A stretch of 64,000 nucleotides of DNA from Apricaphanius iberus. Taxonomy: Eukaryota > Chordata > Actinopteri > Cyprinodontiformes > Aphaniidae. This document shows, in pieces, positions 23,944 through 33,204 of this stretch (its first letter is position 1; the number at the start of each line of letters is the position of its first letter). The notes below the pieces were generated by a model. That model was not told the DNA's origin. It worked only from the letters and a program-made list of their open reading frames with translations, and made no database searches. Location: NCBI GenBank assembly GCA_028564705.1, contig JAPXFQ010002854.1, forward strand, positions 124,001 to 188,000, in the 5' to 3' direction. The position numbers and the translations under genes were made by a program.

Positions 23944-24136
23944 CTCCCCAGGCAACAAAGAAGTCTGAAAAGAACACAACTCAAAAGGGAAATAATCCTG
24001 TTAAAACATGTAAGTGCCCATGCAAACATGTAAGTGCCCATGCAAACTATAAGAATAAACTAGGCTTAACTACACTAGCTGGTCCCAGATAGATGATGTT
24101 AAGCTACTGACCATGTCAAAATTGGGAGGGCCTCAC

Positions 24137-24284
24137 CTTGGTAATTGTTTCCTCATCCACAGTATCGGCTCCAATTTCTTCGTTAACGTAGAGGAGAGCA
24201 AATAGGTATCCTGTTCGACCATACAACAGTTCATCAGGCATCTCACTGTCTGGATTTACGACTGACAGCTGCAGCTGAATCAGC
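24137..24284 (-). CDS. lancl2: lancl2 exon 4
   Basis: The minus-strand exon has acceptor TTCTCCTTCAG and donor AAG|GTGAGG. It completes a codon split after exon 3 (AG + G, Arg) and then encodes 49 codons: LIQLQLSVVNPDSEM, PDELLYGRTGYLFALLYVN and EEIGADTVDEETITK. The DELLYGRxGYLxALLxxN block is one of the repeated helical hairpins of the LanC-like barrel, just before the zinc-site repeats. It ends in phase 0. The following exons, which would carry the zinc ligands (GxxHG, WCHG, CHGxxG motifs of the family), are not in the window, so this intron extends beyond 24 kb. Confidence 0.93.
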
Positions 24285-24422
24285 CTGAAGGAGAACCAAA
24301 CGCTTTGATTAGGGCCAAACATATATTTAATAACAAAACTATATATAATTAGAGAAGAAATAAAAAGAGGCCTTTATTTGGCATTTCATATAAAATACAA
24401 TAACAAGATATTCCAAGTTTTT

Positions 24423-24579
24423 CTGGCTTAGTACAAATCTGCTACAATCAACCTGCGGATTTGAGAAGACAGAGACACAACAATTAAACAACTTTTTACT
24501 TGAACAGTTTTACGGTTTCATTTTTGTGTCTGTTTTCTCAAATCCCCAGGTTGATTGTAGAAAATTCATACTAAGCCAG
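24423..24579. repeat. Fold-back inverted repeat (about 57-bp arms)
   Basis: Left arm 24423-24480 and right arm 24523-24579 are reverse complements with a few mismatches (cores ctacaatcaacctg / caggttgattgtag and ctggcttagta / tactaagccag). The loop is about 42 bp. No TA or TTAA duplication is evident at the ends. Confidence 0.8.
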
Positions 24580-24582
24580 CTT

Positions 24583-24690
24583 CCTCTGGAGGTTCCTTGC
24601 TGTAAAAAGGACGTTTTTCTTCCACTGTCGCTACATTCTGAATGCTACATCAGTGTAAGGGATTGCTGTCAACAGTGGTACAAACATTTA
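24583..24690 (+). mobile_element. L2-clade 3' UTR fragment
   Basis: The stretch ctctggaggttccttgctgtaaaaaggacg...cttccactgtcgctacat...agtgtaagggattgct matches the 3' UTR block of copies B-D (cggaggtttcttcctgttaaaaggg...). No coding part is attached. Confidence 0.6.
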
Positions 24691-24839
24691 CCTTCAGCAA
24701 AGACGGGGCGGGCTGGATTTCTCTTTCGTCTTTCATGCTGAAGCTTTAGCCTAGCGGCTACAGCTAGCTAGCCAACGCGCATCAGACCTGTCGATGCAAT
24801 GGGGGCCGTTGCATGACAAACACTACGCGAAGCGAAAAA

Positions 24840-24960
24840 CGTAAAAAGGTTCAGAAAACATATTTTTCGATAATCGATTCTCAAACATTTCGGATCGATT
24901 CTGAATCTTGTTAAATAGGAATCGAGATTCAGACGTTAACCAATTTTTCCTTACACCCGT
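24840..24960. mobile_element. hAT-type MITE fragment (atcgattc-rich)
   Basis: Repeated words aatcgattct / ggatcgattctgaatc / gaatcgagattc and the closing ttttccttacacccgtag are typical of fish MITE ends whose left border is missing here. It abuts an L2 fragment. Confidence 0.4.
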
Positions 24961-25165
24961 AGTTGATAGTACTTATTTTTATAATCTGGCTTAATGGAAG
25001 CATGTAAATGCTAAATAAGAGGGGCCCTAGGATGGAGCCCTGGGGAACTCTGCATGTGATTTCTGCGTTTTGTGATGAGAATTGGCTAATTGACGCAAAG
25101 AAGTTCCTGTTCATGAGGTAGAATTTGAACCAGTCGAGTGCCGTATCAGAGAATCCGACCCAGCT
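24961..25165 (-). pseudogene. L2-type reverse transcriptase fragment
   Basis: Minus-strand reading gives VGFSDTALDWFKFYLMNRN, then a linker, then motif B CRVPQGSILGPLLFSIYMLPL. This is the palm region between motifs A and C. Both flanks are lost, leaving about 200 bp. It differs from copies A and B, so it is a separate L2 lineage or a more diverged copy. Confidence 0.7.
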
Positions 25166-25388
25166 TTTCAACCATATGTTCCTTTGTATACACCCTGTTC
25201 TTTTAAGATGCTAATGAAGTTTGACCAAATAAAGAAAGACTGCAGTGGGAGGGCCCTTTGAGACCAGGTGACAGAGCTGTGTGATCAGGAGACAGGGCTG
25301 GGAGACTGTCTGAGAAACTGGAAGGAGAACAGACAAACCGTCAACCAAAGTATCTTCCTGGTCTCCCTCTGCAGAACTTTACTTCATT

Positions 25389-25554
25389 CTATCTCCCACT
25401 GCAGAGCTAATTTAACTTCAATTTCTCTCCGACCCCTGTGTGTGATCCTTTCTAGGTTAAACCACTATTTTCTATCTCCCCCTGCAGAGCTAATTTAACT
25501 TCAATTTCTCTCCGACCCCTGTGTGTGATCCTTTCTACGTTAAACCACTATTTT
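25389..25554. repeat. Tandem duplication, 83-bp period
   Basis: The block starting ctatctcccactgcagagctaatttaac at 25389 recurs at 25472 with only a few differences, ending in each copy with ggttaaaccactattttt or the near-identical cgttaaaccactatttttt. Two copies only. Confidence 0.85.
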
Positions 25555-25559
25555 TTACC

Positions 25560-26450
25560 CTAACACTCTCAACAGATGGAGAAACCTTCGTGTGCTTAAA
25601 GCATGCAAAACGGATGATGACTTGGCAAATTTTCTTTTAAGTATTCATTTCGACTGATTATGATGTATTTAGTGGATACCTCATTGTAATGTGTTTTACA
25701 AATTATCTGCGCTAATACGCTAGCTAACTAGCGGTGTGAGCTGTTTGGCTCGCGTTAGCTTGTAGCCTAAAGGTAGTATACAATTGGAATATTGAATACA
25801 GTGGGACTGGTCACCGCAGATGTTTTTCACAACTTTACCTGCACATAGGCTATGCACATGTTGTGGTAGTAGAAGATCACGCGAGTTCCATATTTGGAAA
25901 GCAAAAGAATAATGCGTTTATTGCCATTGATTTTAGTTATTAAGTTGTATAACCAGCTGGTGAGAGAAAAGAAGCGAAGTGAAGTCCCGATCTCAGTTTA
26001 CATTTCCTTTTTATGATAGTTTTGCTCTTCTCTGCGCAGAGAGGGTGACTGCCATCAGTGAGTCAGTTGTTTGTGACTGTGTTTGTAATTATCTGTATTT
26101 CACGTTATGTCCATATTGACTGTGGTGCTGACCAATGTCTATAATTTAATCTCATAGACATGGTCTTCAAGCAAAGCATGAGTCAGGAAGCTTGTTCAGA
26201 TTCAGTGCAATCCTTATATATGATTCAAATTATAGCTTATTATGTTAGAATTTGAATGCAGTTACAAATGTTGTAACGTTTTGTATAAATATAAATATTT
26301 ATGTTTCCAGTTACCAAACCGGATCCCAAGCTTCAACCTCTACACCTTTCAAAAAGCAACCATTTGCTTTTCCAGCACTATCTAGTATCCACGGAGGTGT
26401 GAGAATATTTCCGTAAATTATGTTATCCACGGGGTGGGGTGGGGGGTGGT
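25560..26450. other. Intronic DNA upstream of the Harbinger and Kolobok copies
   Basis: No family was firmly recognised. 26310-26395 is bounded by a tttccag acceptor-like and a gaggtgtgag donor-like site and encodes STPFKKQPFAFPA in one frame, reminiscent of the linker exon of Kolobok proteins. It may be an upstream exon of the transposase gene at 28993-37691, but the match is too short to claim. Confidence 0.25.
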
Positions 26451-26453
26451 AAT

Positions 26454-26690
26454 GTCTGTTCACAAAAAATACACAACTTGAGTGCCCTATCAAGGCTTGA
26501 CCAGTAAGTGCCATGAGTATTGGCATACAAATACTTTGTAGTGCAAAGTGTGAGTCTTGCACCTATGTGAATGTATGAATTCAGGATGTCTGTTCACAAC
26601 ACTGCTTGAGTGCCCTATCAAGGCTTTATCAGTTAGAGCCATTAGTGCTGACGTACAAACACAAATACTTTGTAAAGCAAAATCTGTCCA
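26454..26690. repeat. Imperfect tandem duplication, about 133-bp period
   Basis: The string tgtctgttcacaa...cttgagtgccctatcaaggctt...acaaatactttgtag at 26454-26540 returns at 26587-26680 with small insertions. Two copies, just left of the Harbinger element. Confidence 0.75.
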
Positions 26691-26957
26691 TTATACTAAG
26701 GCCCTGTCCACACGTAGCCGGGTATCTCACAAAACGGAGATATTTTTCTACGGTTTGGCCTGTCATCCACACGTAGCCGGAGGTTTTCGGCACCAAAAAC
26801 GAAGCTTTTTAAAAACTCCGGCCAAAGTGGAGATTTGCGTTTTCTCCGTTTTCAGTGTCTGCGTGTGGACGTTTGAAAACGGAGATTTGAGCCCTGCGTC
26901 ACTGCATCAGACGCTCTGACGTCACATCTGGGACCTGTGTTTACACTCCTAAACAGC

Positions 26958-28220
26958 ATGGAAGCCCTCAGAGCTGCATTAGTGCTATCTGTTTTACGAG
27001 CGCTGTGTGCTTGCTTGGTTTTACACGCTCATTTAATACAATGTTTAGAGGACCACTGTCGAAGCACGAGGTTCAGGGCGGTCATCGTCCACCAACTAGC
27101 TCTTCCGCCTACAAGGAGATTTTTTCAGCAAAGACACAGACGCCGGTTTTGGATCACACCGGCAAGCACAGCCAGCTGGTGGGACAACTTTGAGCAGGAA
27201 ATCGTCCTCCCGGAGGAATGGCGTGAAAACTTCCGTATGTCACGCTCTTCGCTGCTCTCATTGTCGGAGTTGTTACGTCCTCACATTGAAGGGAAACCGA
27301 CCGTCATGCGATCACCGGTCAGTGTTACCAAAAAAGTAGCCTGCACACTGTACTATTTAGCCGATGAGGGCAGGCTACGTAAAACAGCTAATGCTTTTGG
27401 ACTTTCAAAGCAAGTTGTGTCCAAAATTATTCGGGATGTGTGTAAAGCTATAACTGTGCACTTGGGCCCCATGTACATCCAGCTACCAACATCTGTAACC
27501 GCGGTGCATTCCCTTGTGGAAATCTTTGAAGTGATCCATGGCCTCCCTCACTGTCTAGGTGCTGTAGATGGCACCCATGTCGTAATAAAGCAACCATCTG
27601 CTAATCCCACTGATTACCTGAACCGGAAGGGTAATTTCACCTTAAATATCCAGGGCACTTGTGACTATAAGTACAGGTTTATGGATGTGGTGGTAAAGTG
27701 GCCTGGAAGTGTCCATGATGCTCGTCTTTTTGCCAATTCTGCTATCAACAACCTCTTCAGAAGTGGAAAAATCCCACCTTGTCCAAAACAAATTGTAGAC
27801 AACGAAGCTCCCATCCCAGTTTACATTTTGGGGGACCCCGCTTACCCCCTGCTACCCTATGTAATGAAGGAGTATGCTAACGGAGGCAGCACTGTTCAGG
27901 AGCAGTATTTTGGACTGTCTTTGTGTAGAGCGCGCATGGTTATAGAGTGTGCATTTGGAAGACTGAAGGCCCGTTCTGGAGCTTTGAGGAGAGCCATGGA
28001 CATCAATTTGCAGGAACTACCTTTTGTCATTTATGCATGTTTCGTGCTGCATAACTACTGCGAGGCATCAAAAGACCCAGTAGATGACAACCATGTTGCT
28101 GAAGCCATACAGGATGACAGAGAAAACCAGCCAGTCACAGAACCAGATGTCAGAGGGGACAGCTTGACAGCTGAAGGAAAGCGTGTTAGAAGAGTCCTCA
28201 CTCAGTTCCTGGATCCATAA
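26958..28220 (+). CDS. Harbinger (HARBI1-like) transposase, uninterrupted
   Basis: A 420-residue DDE_Tnp_4-type nuclease on one open frame. The start is the first ATG ([11 protein letters not shown]); the frame is open slightly upstream through a GTG. Residues about 60-180 form the helical N-terminal part ([19 protein letters not shown], then an HTH-like [20 protein letters not shown]). The catalytic core has [14 protein letters not shown] (first Asp), [14 protein letters not shown] (second Asp), [11 protein letters not shown], and [15 protein letters not shown] (Glu). The C-terminal [16 protein letters not shown] is the usual end helix. Length and motif order match HARBI1-like proteins. No stops or shifts are present, unlike every other transposase here, so this is the youngest-looking DNA transposon. 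Whether it is expressed cannot be told. In full elements this nuclease needs a Myb-like partner, which appears truncated here. Confidence 0.93.
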   Translation: MEALRAALVLSVLRALCACLVLHAHLIQCLEDHCRSTRFRAVIVHQLALPPTRRFFQQRHRRRFWITPASTASWWDNFEQEIVLPEEWRENFRMSRSSLLSLSELLRPHIEGKPTVMRSPVSVTKKVACTLYYLADEGRLRKTANAFGLSKQVVSKIIRDVCKAITVHLGPMYIQLPTSVTAVHSLVEIFEVIHGLPHCLGAVDGTHVVIKQPSANPTDYLNRKGNFTLNIQGTCDYKYRFMDVVVKWPGSVHDARLFANSAINNLFRSGKIPPCPKQIVDNEAPIPVYILGDPAYPLLPYVMKEYANGGSTVQEQYFGLSLCRARMVIECAFGRLKARSGALRRAMDINLQELPFVIYACFVLHNYCEASKDPVDDNHVAEAIQDDRENQPVTEPDVRGDSLTAEGKRVRRVLTQFLDP

Positions 28221-28597
28221 ACTGAACTACGTTGTTAGAAGACATGGAAACTAATGTGGGGCTATATTACGTTATAACAAAGCTGCACACATGTTACAGT
28301 GGCATTCTTCATTGTTTTATGTAACTAAATGGCATAAGTCATGTTTTGTAGTTGCACCACTTTTATTAACATTTTTTAAAAAAGAGTGCTGTGAAACAAA
28401 AGAAACAAGTGTGCAAAAGAGCTGTTGCATCTTACAGAAAAATAAAAATAAAGGTTTCTTTAGCTCAAATAAAGTAGTGCGTGTCTTTCACTCTATAAAA
28501 ACTTTCAACTTAAATAGCTTTACAATACAACAATATTTACATAAACTTTAACACTTTAAAACCTTAAAACAGTCTGTGAAAAAAGAAGGGACACGAT

Positions 28598-28840
28598 TTA
28601 TTCCTTTTCATTGAAAAGAGCTTGGGTAAAGGAGAGTCCAGAAACGCCTGTACTCTCAGGAGGCGTGCTGGAACGTGATGCATCGTGTGTGCTGGAGCTA
28701 TATGAATTATGTGGTGTTCCCCTTGCAGAAGGTGGGTATGAGAATGTCTGACATGCTGGAGTTTGGTGGACTGACTGTGGAGTGTGTGGAAAATATGGCA
28801 TAAAATGTGCAGGCTGTGTAGTCGAAGGTGGCAGAACTTA
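28598..28840 (-). pseudogene. Possible C-terminal remnant of Harbinger Myb-like accessory protein
   Basis: Minus-strand frame, convergent with the transposase, encodes a Pro/Ser/Thr-rich tail (PQSVHQTPACQTFSYPPSA, RSSTPPESTGVSGL) ending SFTQALFNEKE and a stop. A stop codon at about 28846-28848 closes it upstream, and no SANT/Myb domain is found. Fish Harbinger elements normally carry a second convergent gene for a Myb/SANT DNA-binding protein with a disordered tail, so this is probably its last exon after internal deletion. The assignment rests on position and composition only. Confidence 0.4.
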
Positions 28841-30055
28841 CACGGTTAAAGAAAAACCCGGCTACGTGTGGACATGGCCTAACCATGGGGGAAAATAGAC
28901 ACCCAAACACCACAAAACCACAATCAAATGTTTGAGTTAAATAAAAAAAAATAAACCAAATATTTACTTATTTCTTTTTTACATTTTTTAAGAGATTTTG
29001 AAGAAGGGTGGAGGTCCTGGAGCAAGGTGAAGTCTCTACCCCGGGAAATGGACAGTAAGTAAAACTTTTTTTGTTGTTGTATGGTTGTCACTTTGGTCAT
29101 TGAGATATAAATTAGAATAATGTTGTTTTTTGTTTAGTTTACCATCAGGTGGTATTCTTATGGAGATTGACGAGGAGGAGTACAACAAAATAGAAAATTC
29201 CATCTGAAGGTTTGTGCTTAAGTTTACAAAGCCAAGTTTACACCGATCACATACTAACTCATTGTTACTTTTGTGATACAGCCTTGAATCAGACAATGAC
29301 AAAACATAGTCCCCAAGCCAACAGACTGAAGATGTTTCGTCTTCAGAAGAAGACCAGACAATTGAAATGGAAGAATATGAGGACAGCAATGATGAAGAAT
29401 AAATACCTCCATATCGCATAAGGTAGACTTTACTATAAGTGTATGTAAACTGAACATTTAAAACTGTGTACATAATACATTTATCACACTGTGTTCACAG
29501 GACCGGGGCCACTTTGAGAGAAAGAATTGTCCTCCCTGAACAACCCCACGATGACATAGTGTCCATACCTGGTAATTGCAAAGTGGCTGTTTCTGGAGAC
29601 ATTGTTGGTCAGCAGGCTGCAATTGTGTACCATAAGTGTGTGCAGCAATTTGCAGAGTTCCTGCTCATTCCAAAAACAGTATGTACAGCCAAAATGGAAG
29701 ATTCATCATATTGTGGAGCCCCAGCACCATACCAGACAGACATTTCTATCAGAGGGACAGCTATGGTTGTGAAATGGGTTTGTATGCCTTTTATTTATTT
29801 GTTATAGTGCTGTAATGCATTTTGTCTCAGTGTAACTGTGTATACTGTATTAGGGCTGCACGATTATGTCCAAAAAAATAATCACGATTATTTTGATCAA
29901 TATTGTAATATTGAATCTTGATCATTCATCCAGTCCTGTAAAATATCTATTTTTATTGCACCAATTATAAACTTAAAAAAAAAAAAATTGTGAAAAATAA
30001 AACTTTAGATTAGAATATATGATTAATAGTGCAAAAAACTAACAAAAACAAACAC

Positions 30056-30059
<4 letters not shown>

Positions 30060-30114
<55 letters not shown>
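30060..30114. repeat. (TA)n microsatellite
   Basis: About 27 uninterrupted TA units, followed by a short T run. Confidence 0.95.
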
Positions 30115-30127
<13 letters not shown>

Positions 30128-30504
30128 AAGTACAAGCTAAATATGTTATTGCAGAGTGCAATCTCAAAGTGCAATTTATGGGAAACAATTACAGCTTATA
30201 CAGAAAAGGCCTTTGAAATTCCTTGCATCCAAATCCTTAGTATTAACTAAATGCTACTTAGCAACTATTACCCACCTGTTAATGTACTACTGCATAGCAA
30301 ACGATCGCGTAATAGGCATGAAATCAGACATACTGCTCCACCATTTTGCATGTCCTTTGACCCATATGACTTCTGTTGACCCGGATGTTTACGTTACGTT
30401 CGCCTGTGGTCCCGCCATCCTCTAGCCGTTATTTTGTCTGGTATGACTTAACAACTTAAATGTTTAATCAGTCAAAAAACAACTACAGTAATAAGTAGCA
30501 TCGC

Positions 30505-31497
30505 TACATCAGAATCAGAATCGGTTTTATTACCATTGTTTGAGAACAAGTTCACAAACTAGGAATTTTTTCCGGTACAGTTGTGCACATAAAACATTTA
30601 ACATAAGTAAAAATAAAATAAAATAAAAAAAAATAAAATAAAAAGAATGAGCCATAAGGCTAAAGTCTTTATAAATATTATAATCTGTATGTAATATAAA
30701 AGAACTATGAAGAGATAAACATCCTTTTAACATAAGAACAGCAGCAGGGTTCCATTCACAGATGTGCAGGTGAATGACAGCAGCAGATCTAAGTGTGGTC
30801 AGACCACACAGTGCAGTAAAATAAAGTTACGTAGTGCAGATGGTTCTATCCTACATGGGTCTTTAACTGAACTATCGGGTCTTGTTATTGTTCATGAGTC
30901 TGATGGCGGAGGGGAAGAAACTGTTCAGGTGGCGGGAGGTGTGGGTCTGGATGGACCGTAGCCTCCTGCCTGAGGGGAGGAGGGAGAATAGTCGGTGTCC
31001 AGGGTGAGAAGAGTCAGCTGTGATCCGACCCACACGCCTCCGGGTCCTGGAGGAGAACAGGTCCCGGAGGGATGGGAGCCTGCAGCCAATCACCTTCTCA
31101 GCAGCACGCACGATGCGCTGCAGTCGGTGTTTGTCCCGGTCTGCGGCGCCGGGGAACCACACGGTGATGGAGGAGGTGAGGATGGACTCGATGATGGCCG
31201 TGTAGAACTGCACCAGCATCTCGGTCGGCACCTTGAGTTTCCTCAGCTGCCGCAGGAAGTACATCCTCTGCTGGGCCTTCTTGATGAGGGAGCTGATGGT
31301 TGGCTCCCACTTGAGGTCCTGGGTGATGGTGGTGCCCAGGAAACGGAAGGAGTCCACGATGGAGATGGGGGTGGGAGAGTCCATCAGGGTGAGGGGATAC
31401 GGTGGGGCTGTGACTTTCCTGAAGTCCATGATCAATGTACATTCATCTGCCAAAACTGTGGCGGTGTCAATGGTTGACAGTTTGTCTGTAGCCATTT
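30505..31497 (-). mobile_element. Rex1-like (CR1 group) LINE, 5'-truncated
   Basis: The 3' end at 30505-30600 has the atcagaatcagaatcggttttatt tail on the plus strand, typical of this fish LINE group. The 5' end stops at about 31497 within the reverse transcriptase. It lies inside the hAT-type MITE. Confidence 0.75.
30872..31495 (-). pseudogene. Rex1-like reverse transcriptase C-terminal region (open, 207 codons)
   Basis: An uninterrupted minus-strand frame starts in the palm region after motif C (TLIMDFRKVTAPPYPLTL) and runs through VDSFRFLGTTITQDLKWEP, IKKAQQRMYFLRQLRKL, FYTAIIESILTSSITVWF, RLQRIVRAAEKVIGCRLPSL and GHRLFSLLPSGRRLRSI, ending RHLNSFFPSAIRLMNN. This is the thumb and C-terminal end of Rex1/Babar-type LINE proteins. 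It lacks endonuclease and all three RT motifs, so it cannot function, but the lack of stops suggests a fairly recent insertion. Confidence 0.8.
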
Positions 31498-32214
31498 TTA
31501 TCTAGGTCCTTCTTCTTCTATGATTTCGGGGCGTCCGCTGCATTGTGGGATAGCGTAGCATCCACCGGCTGCTTACTGTGGCGGTAGTACACTTTCAGGA
31601 ACTTTCTGCTTACTAGTCACATCCATAATAGAGATTTGGATCTACTACATTGCTCAAATACTCCTTTTCACCTGCTACGTAGCAAGCGTAGTGCAGCTAT
31701 TATGAGTGCCGAGTGGCGTGTGCGCGGTTTTTATTTGGGCAGATTAATGAAGCTTTAGCCATACGTTTGCCCCCTGGTGGTTGGCAGACTATTGGTTGAG
31801 GCAGTGTTTGATGAAAAGGCACGCAGTGAAGCTCGCATTTTGAATGTAAATATCGTTCACGATCAGGTTAATTTAATTGTGGCCACCAAAATCGTGATGA
31901 CGATCAAAATCCGTTTAATTGTGCAGCCCTATACTGTATGACTTTTTCTTTTTTTAGATTTGTCCAAATGGTCATGTTTGGGAGTGGATCTCTCAGCCCA
32001 AATTAAAATTTGGCATGCAGTCTGGGGACTGTATGCTGTCAACCAACATACTCATGTCTGGCAACAATTATTCAAAAATAGCCCTCTTGACTTCCGGTTC
32101 CGGACTAGAGGGGATGGCATCTTAGTGGGAGAGCTCTCGACAAAAATTCATTAAAACTTCCCCAAAGTGAATTAATTATCTAGCTAGGTGTACACTAAGA
32201 GGAAAGGGGCATAC

Positions 32215-33163
32215 ATGATGTCCAAAAAGGCCGGAAGAGGTAAAAAGTCAACTCTCGAACAAGTCCAAGACGACTCGCAGCTAACAGAAGAGGCTAACAT
32301 TAGTTCCCCCGGGGCTAGCCGGGGACCGTCTCCCGCTCCTAGCCATGACGGTTTTGGGACAGAGAACAAGGACGAACCCGTAAACCTGATTATGATCCTG
32401 AAGGAACTGAGAGGTATTGGTAAAGAGGTGAATGAATTTCTAAAAAAAAAACACACCAAATCCCAACTACTGGACATAAGAGGTGAGCTGGACAAATCCA
32501 ACGCGCACCTCAACGACGTGGAAACCAGGGTCGCTGAGCTTGAAGACAAGTTCCAAAACACAGACAAGATTTTGTCTGAGATGATAAAAATGCAGGAAAA
32601 ACTTCAAACAAAACTGACATCGCTGGAGGCCTACTCGAGGAGGGAGACGCTGAGAATATACGGGGTGCCGGAGGGAGCGGAATCGGGTTCACAATCTATG
32701 ACCCACTTTGTAGAGGAGCTACTTCGGGAAAACCTCGGCATCCCCCCCATCAACAGCACTACAGATCTAGAGGGCGCACCAGGCACTACCATCACCCCCT
32801 CCTGACGGCTCCCAGCCCAGATCGATCTTGGTAAAATTCCTGTGTTTCACTGTCAAAGAGGAAGTGCTAAAGCTCGCATGGCAAAATAAAGGTTTTATGT
32901 GGGACAGCAACAGGATTAACCCCGGTCACGATTATCCCCCTGAGATCATAAACATGAGGAAGGAATATGCAGAGGCACGAAGGATTCTAAAAGATAAGAA
33001 TCAGCAGTTTCGGACCCTCTATCCAGCACGCCTGAAGGTGTTTTATGAAGAAGGAGGAAAAATCTACAATACGCCGGAGGAAGCGACGGCGGAACTGGAG
33101 AGTCGGGGCCTGCCGGTGAAGGTGATTAAACCACCGGCAACTCCGAGAGAAAAGCTACAGTGA
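32215..33163 (+). pseudogene. L1 ORF1 protein (coiled coil + RRM + C-terminal domain), one break
   Basis: Starts at MMSKKAGRGKKSTL. A basic and acidic N-terminus is followed by a coiled coil (about 32400-32620, LDIRGELDKSNAHLNDVETR, VAELEDKFQNTD). Then comes the L1 ORF1 RNA-binding segment LEAYSRRETLRIYGVPEGAE, the hallmark of transposase-22/L1 ORF1p. A stop at about 32803 and a shift interrupt it. The C-terminal domain continues in another frame at 32828-33163 (ILVKFLCFTVKEEVLKLAW, FYPARLKVFYEEGG-like text, ending in a stop). ORF1p is the trimeric RNA chaperone of L1. Confidence 0.85.
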
Positions 33164-33204
33164 CATTCCTCAATCCTCAACTCTCAAAATAAGAATTTAA
33201 TAAG

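Larger units (their letters stand above)
26700..28879 (+). mobile_element. Harbinger DNA transposon, complete ends
   Basis: Terminal inverted repeats GGCCCTGTCCACACGTAG (left) and GGCCATGTCCACACGTAG (reverse complement of right) differ at one position. They are flanked by TAA at 26697-26699 and 28880-28882, the duplication expected for PIF/Harbinger. A second copy of the repeat (cacacgtagccgg) lies just inside the left end at 26769-26782. The element is 2180 bp and holds one intact transposase frame and a likely vestige of the second, Myb-like gene. Confidence 0.93.
29851..31931. mobile_element. hAT-type nonautonomous element (TAGGGCTGCACGATTA family)
   Basis: Termini TAGGGCTGCACGATTA and TTAATTGTGCAGCCCTA are inverted. 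Perfect 8-bp direct repeats tactgtat flank it at 29843-29850 and 31932-31939. It contains a TA microsatellite near its left end and a Rex1-like LINE in the middle. It sits in an intron of the Kolobok gene, just before the exon at 31961. Confidence 0.9.

Noticed and set aside
1..24136. Further lancl2 exons with zinc-site motifs
   Set aside because: I looked on the minus strand for GAAHG, WCHG and CHGxxG-type text and saw none; they probably lie left of the window.
30995..31477. Plus-strand open frame of 160 codons rich in Gly/Asp
   Set aside because: It is the antisense shadow of the Rex1-like reverse transcriptase frame on the minus strand.
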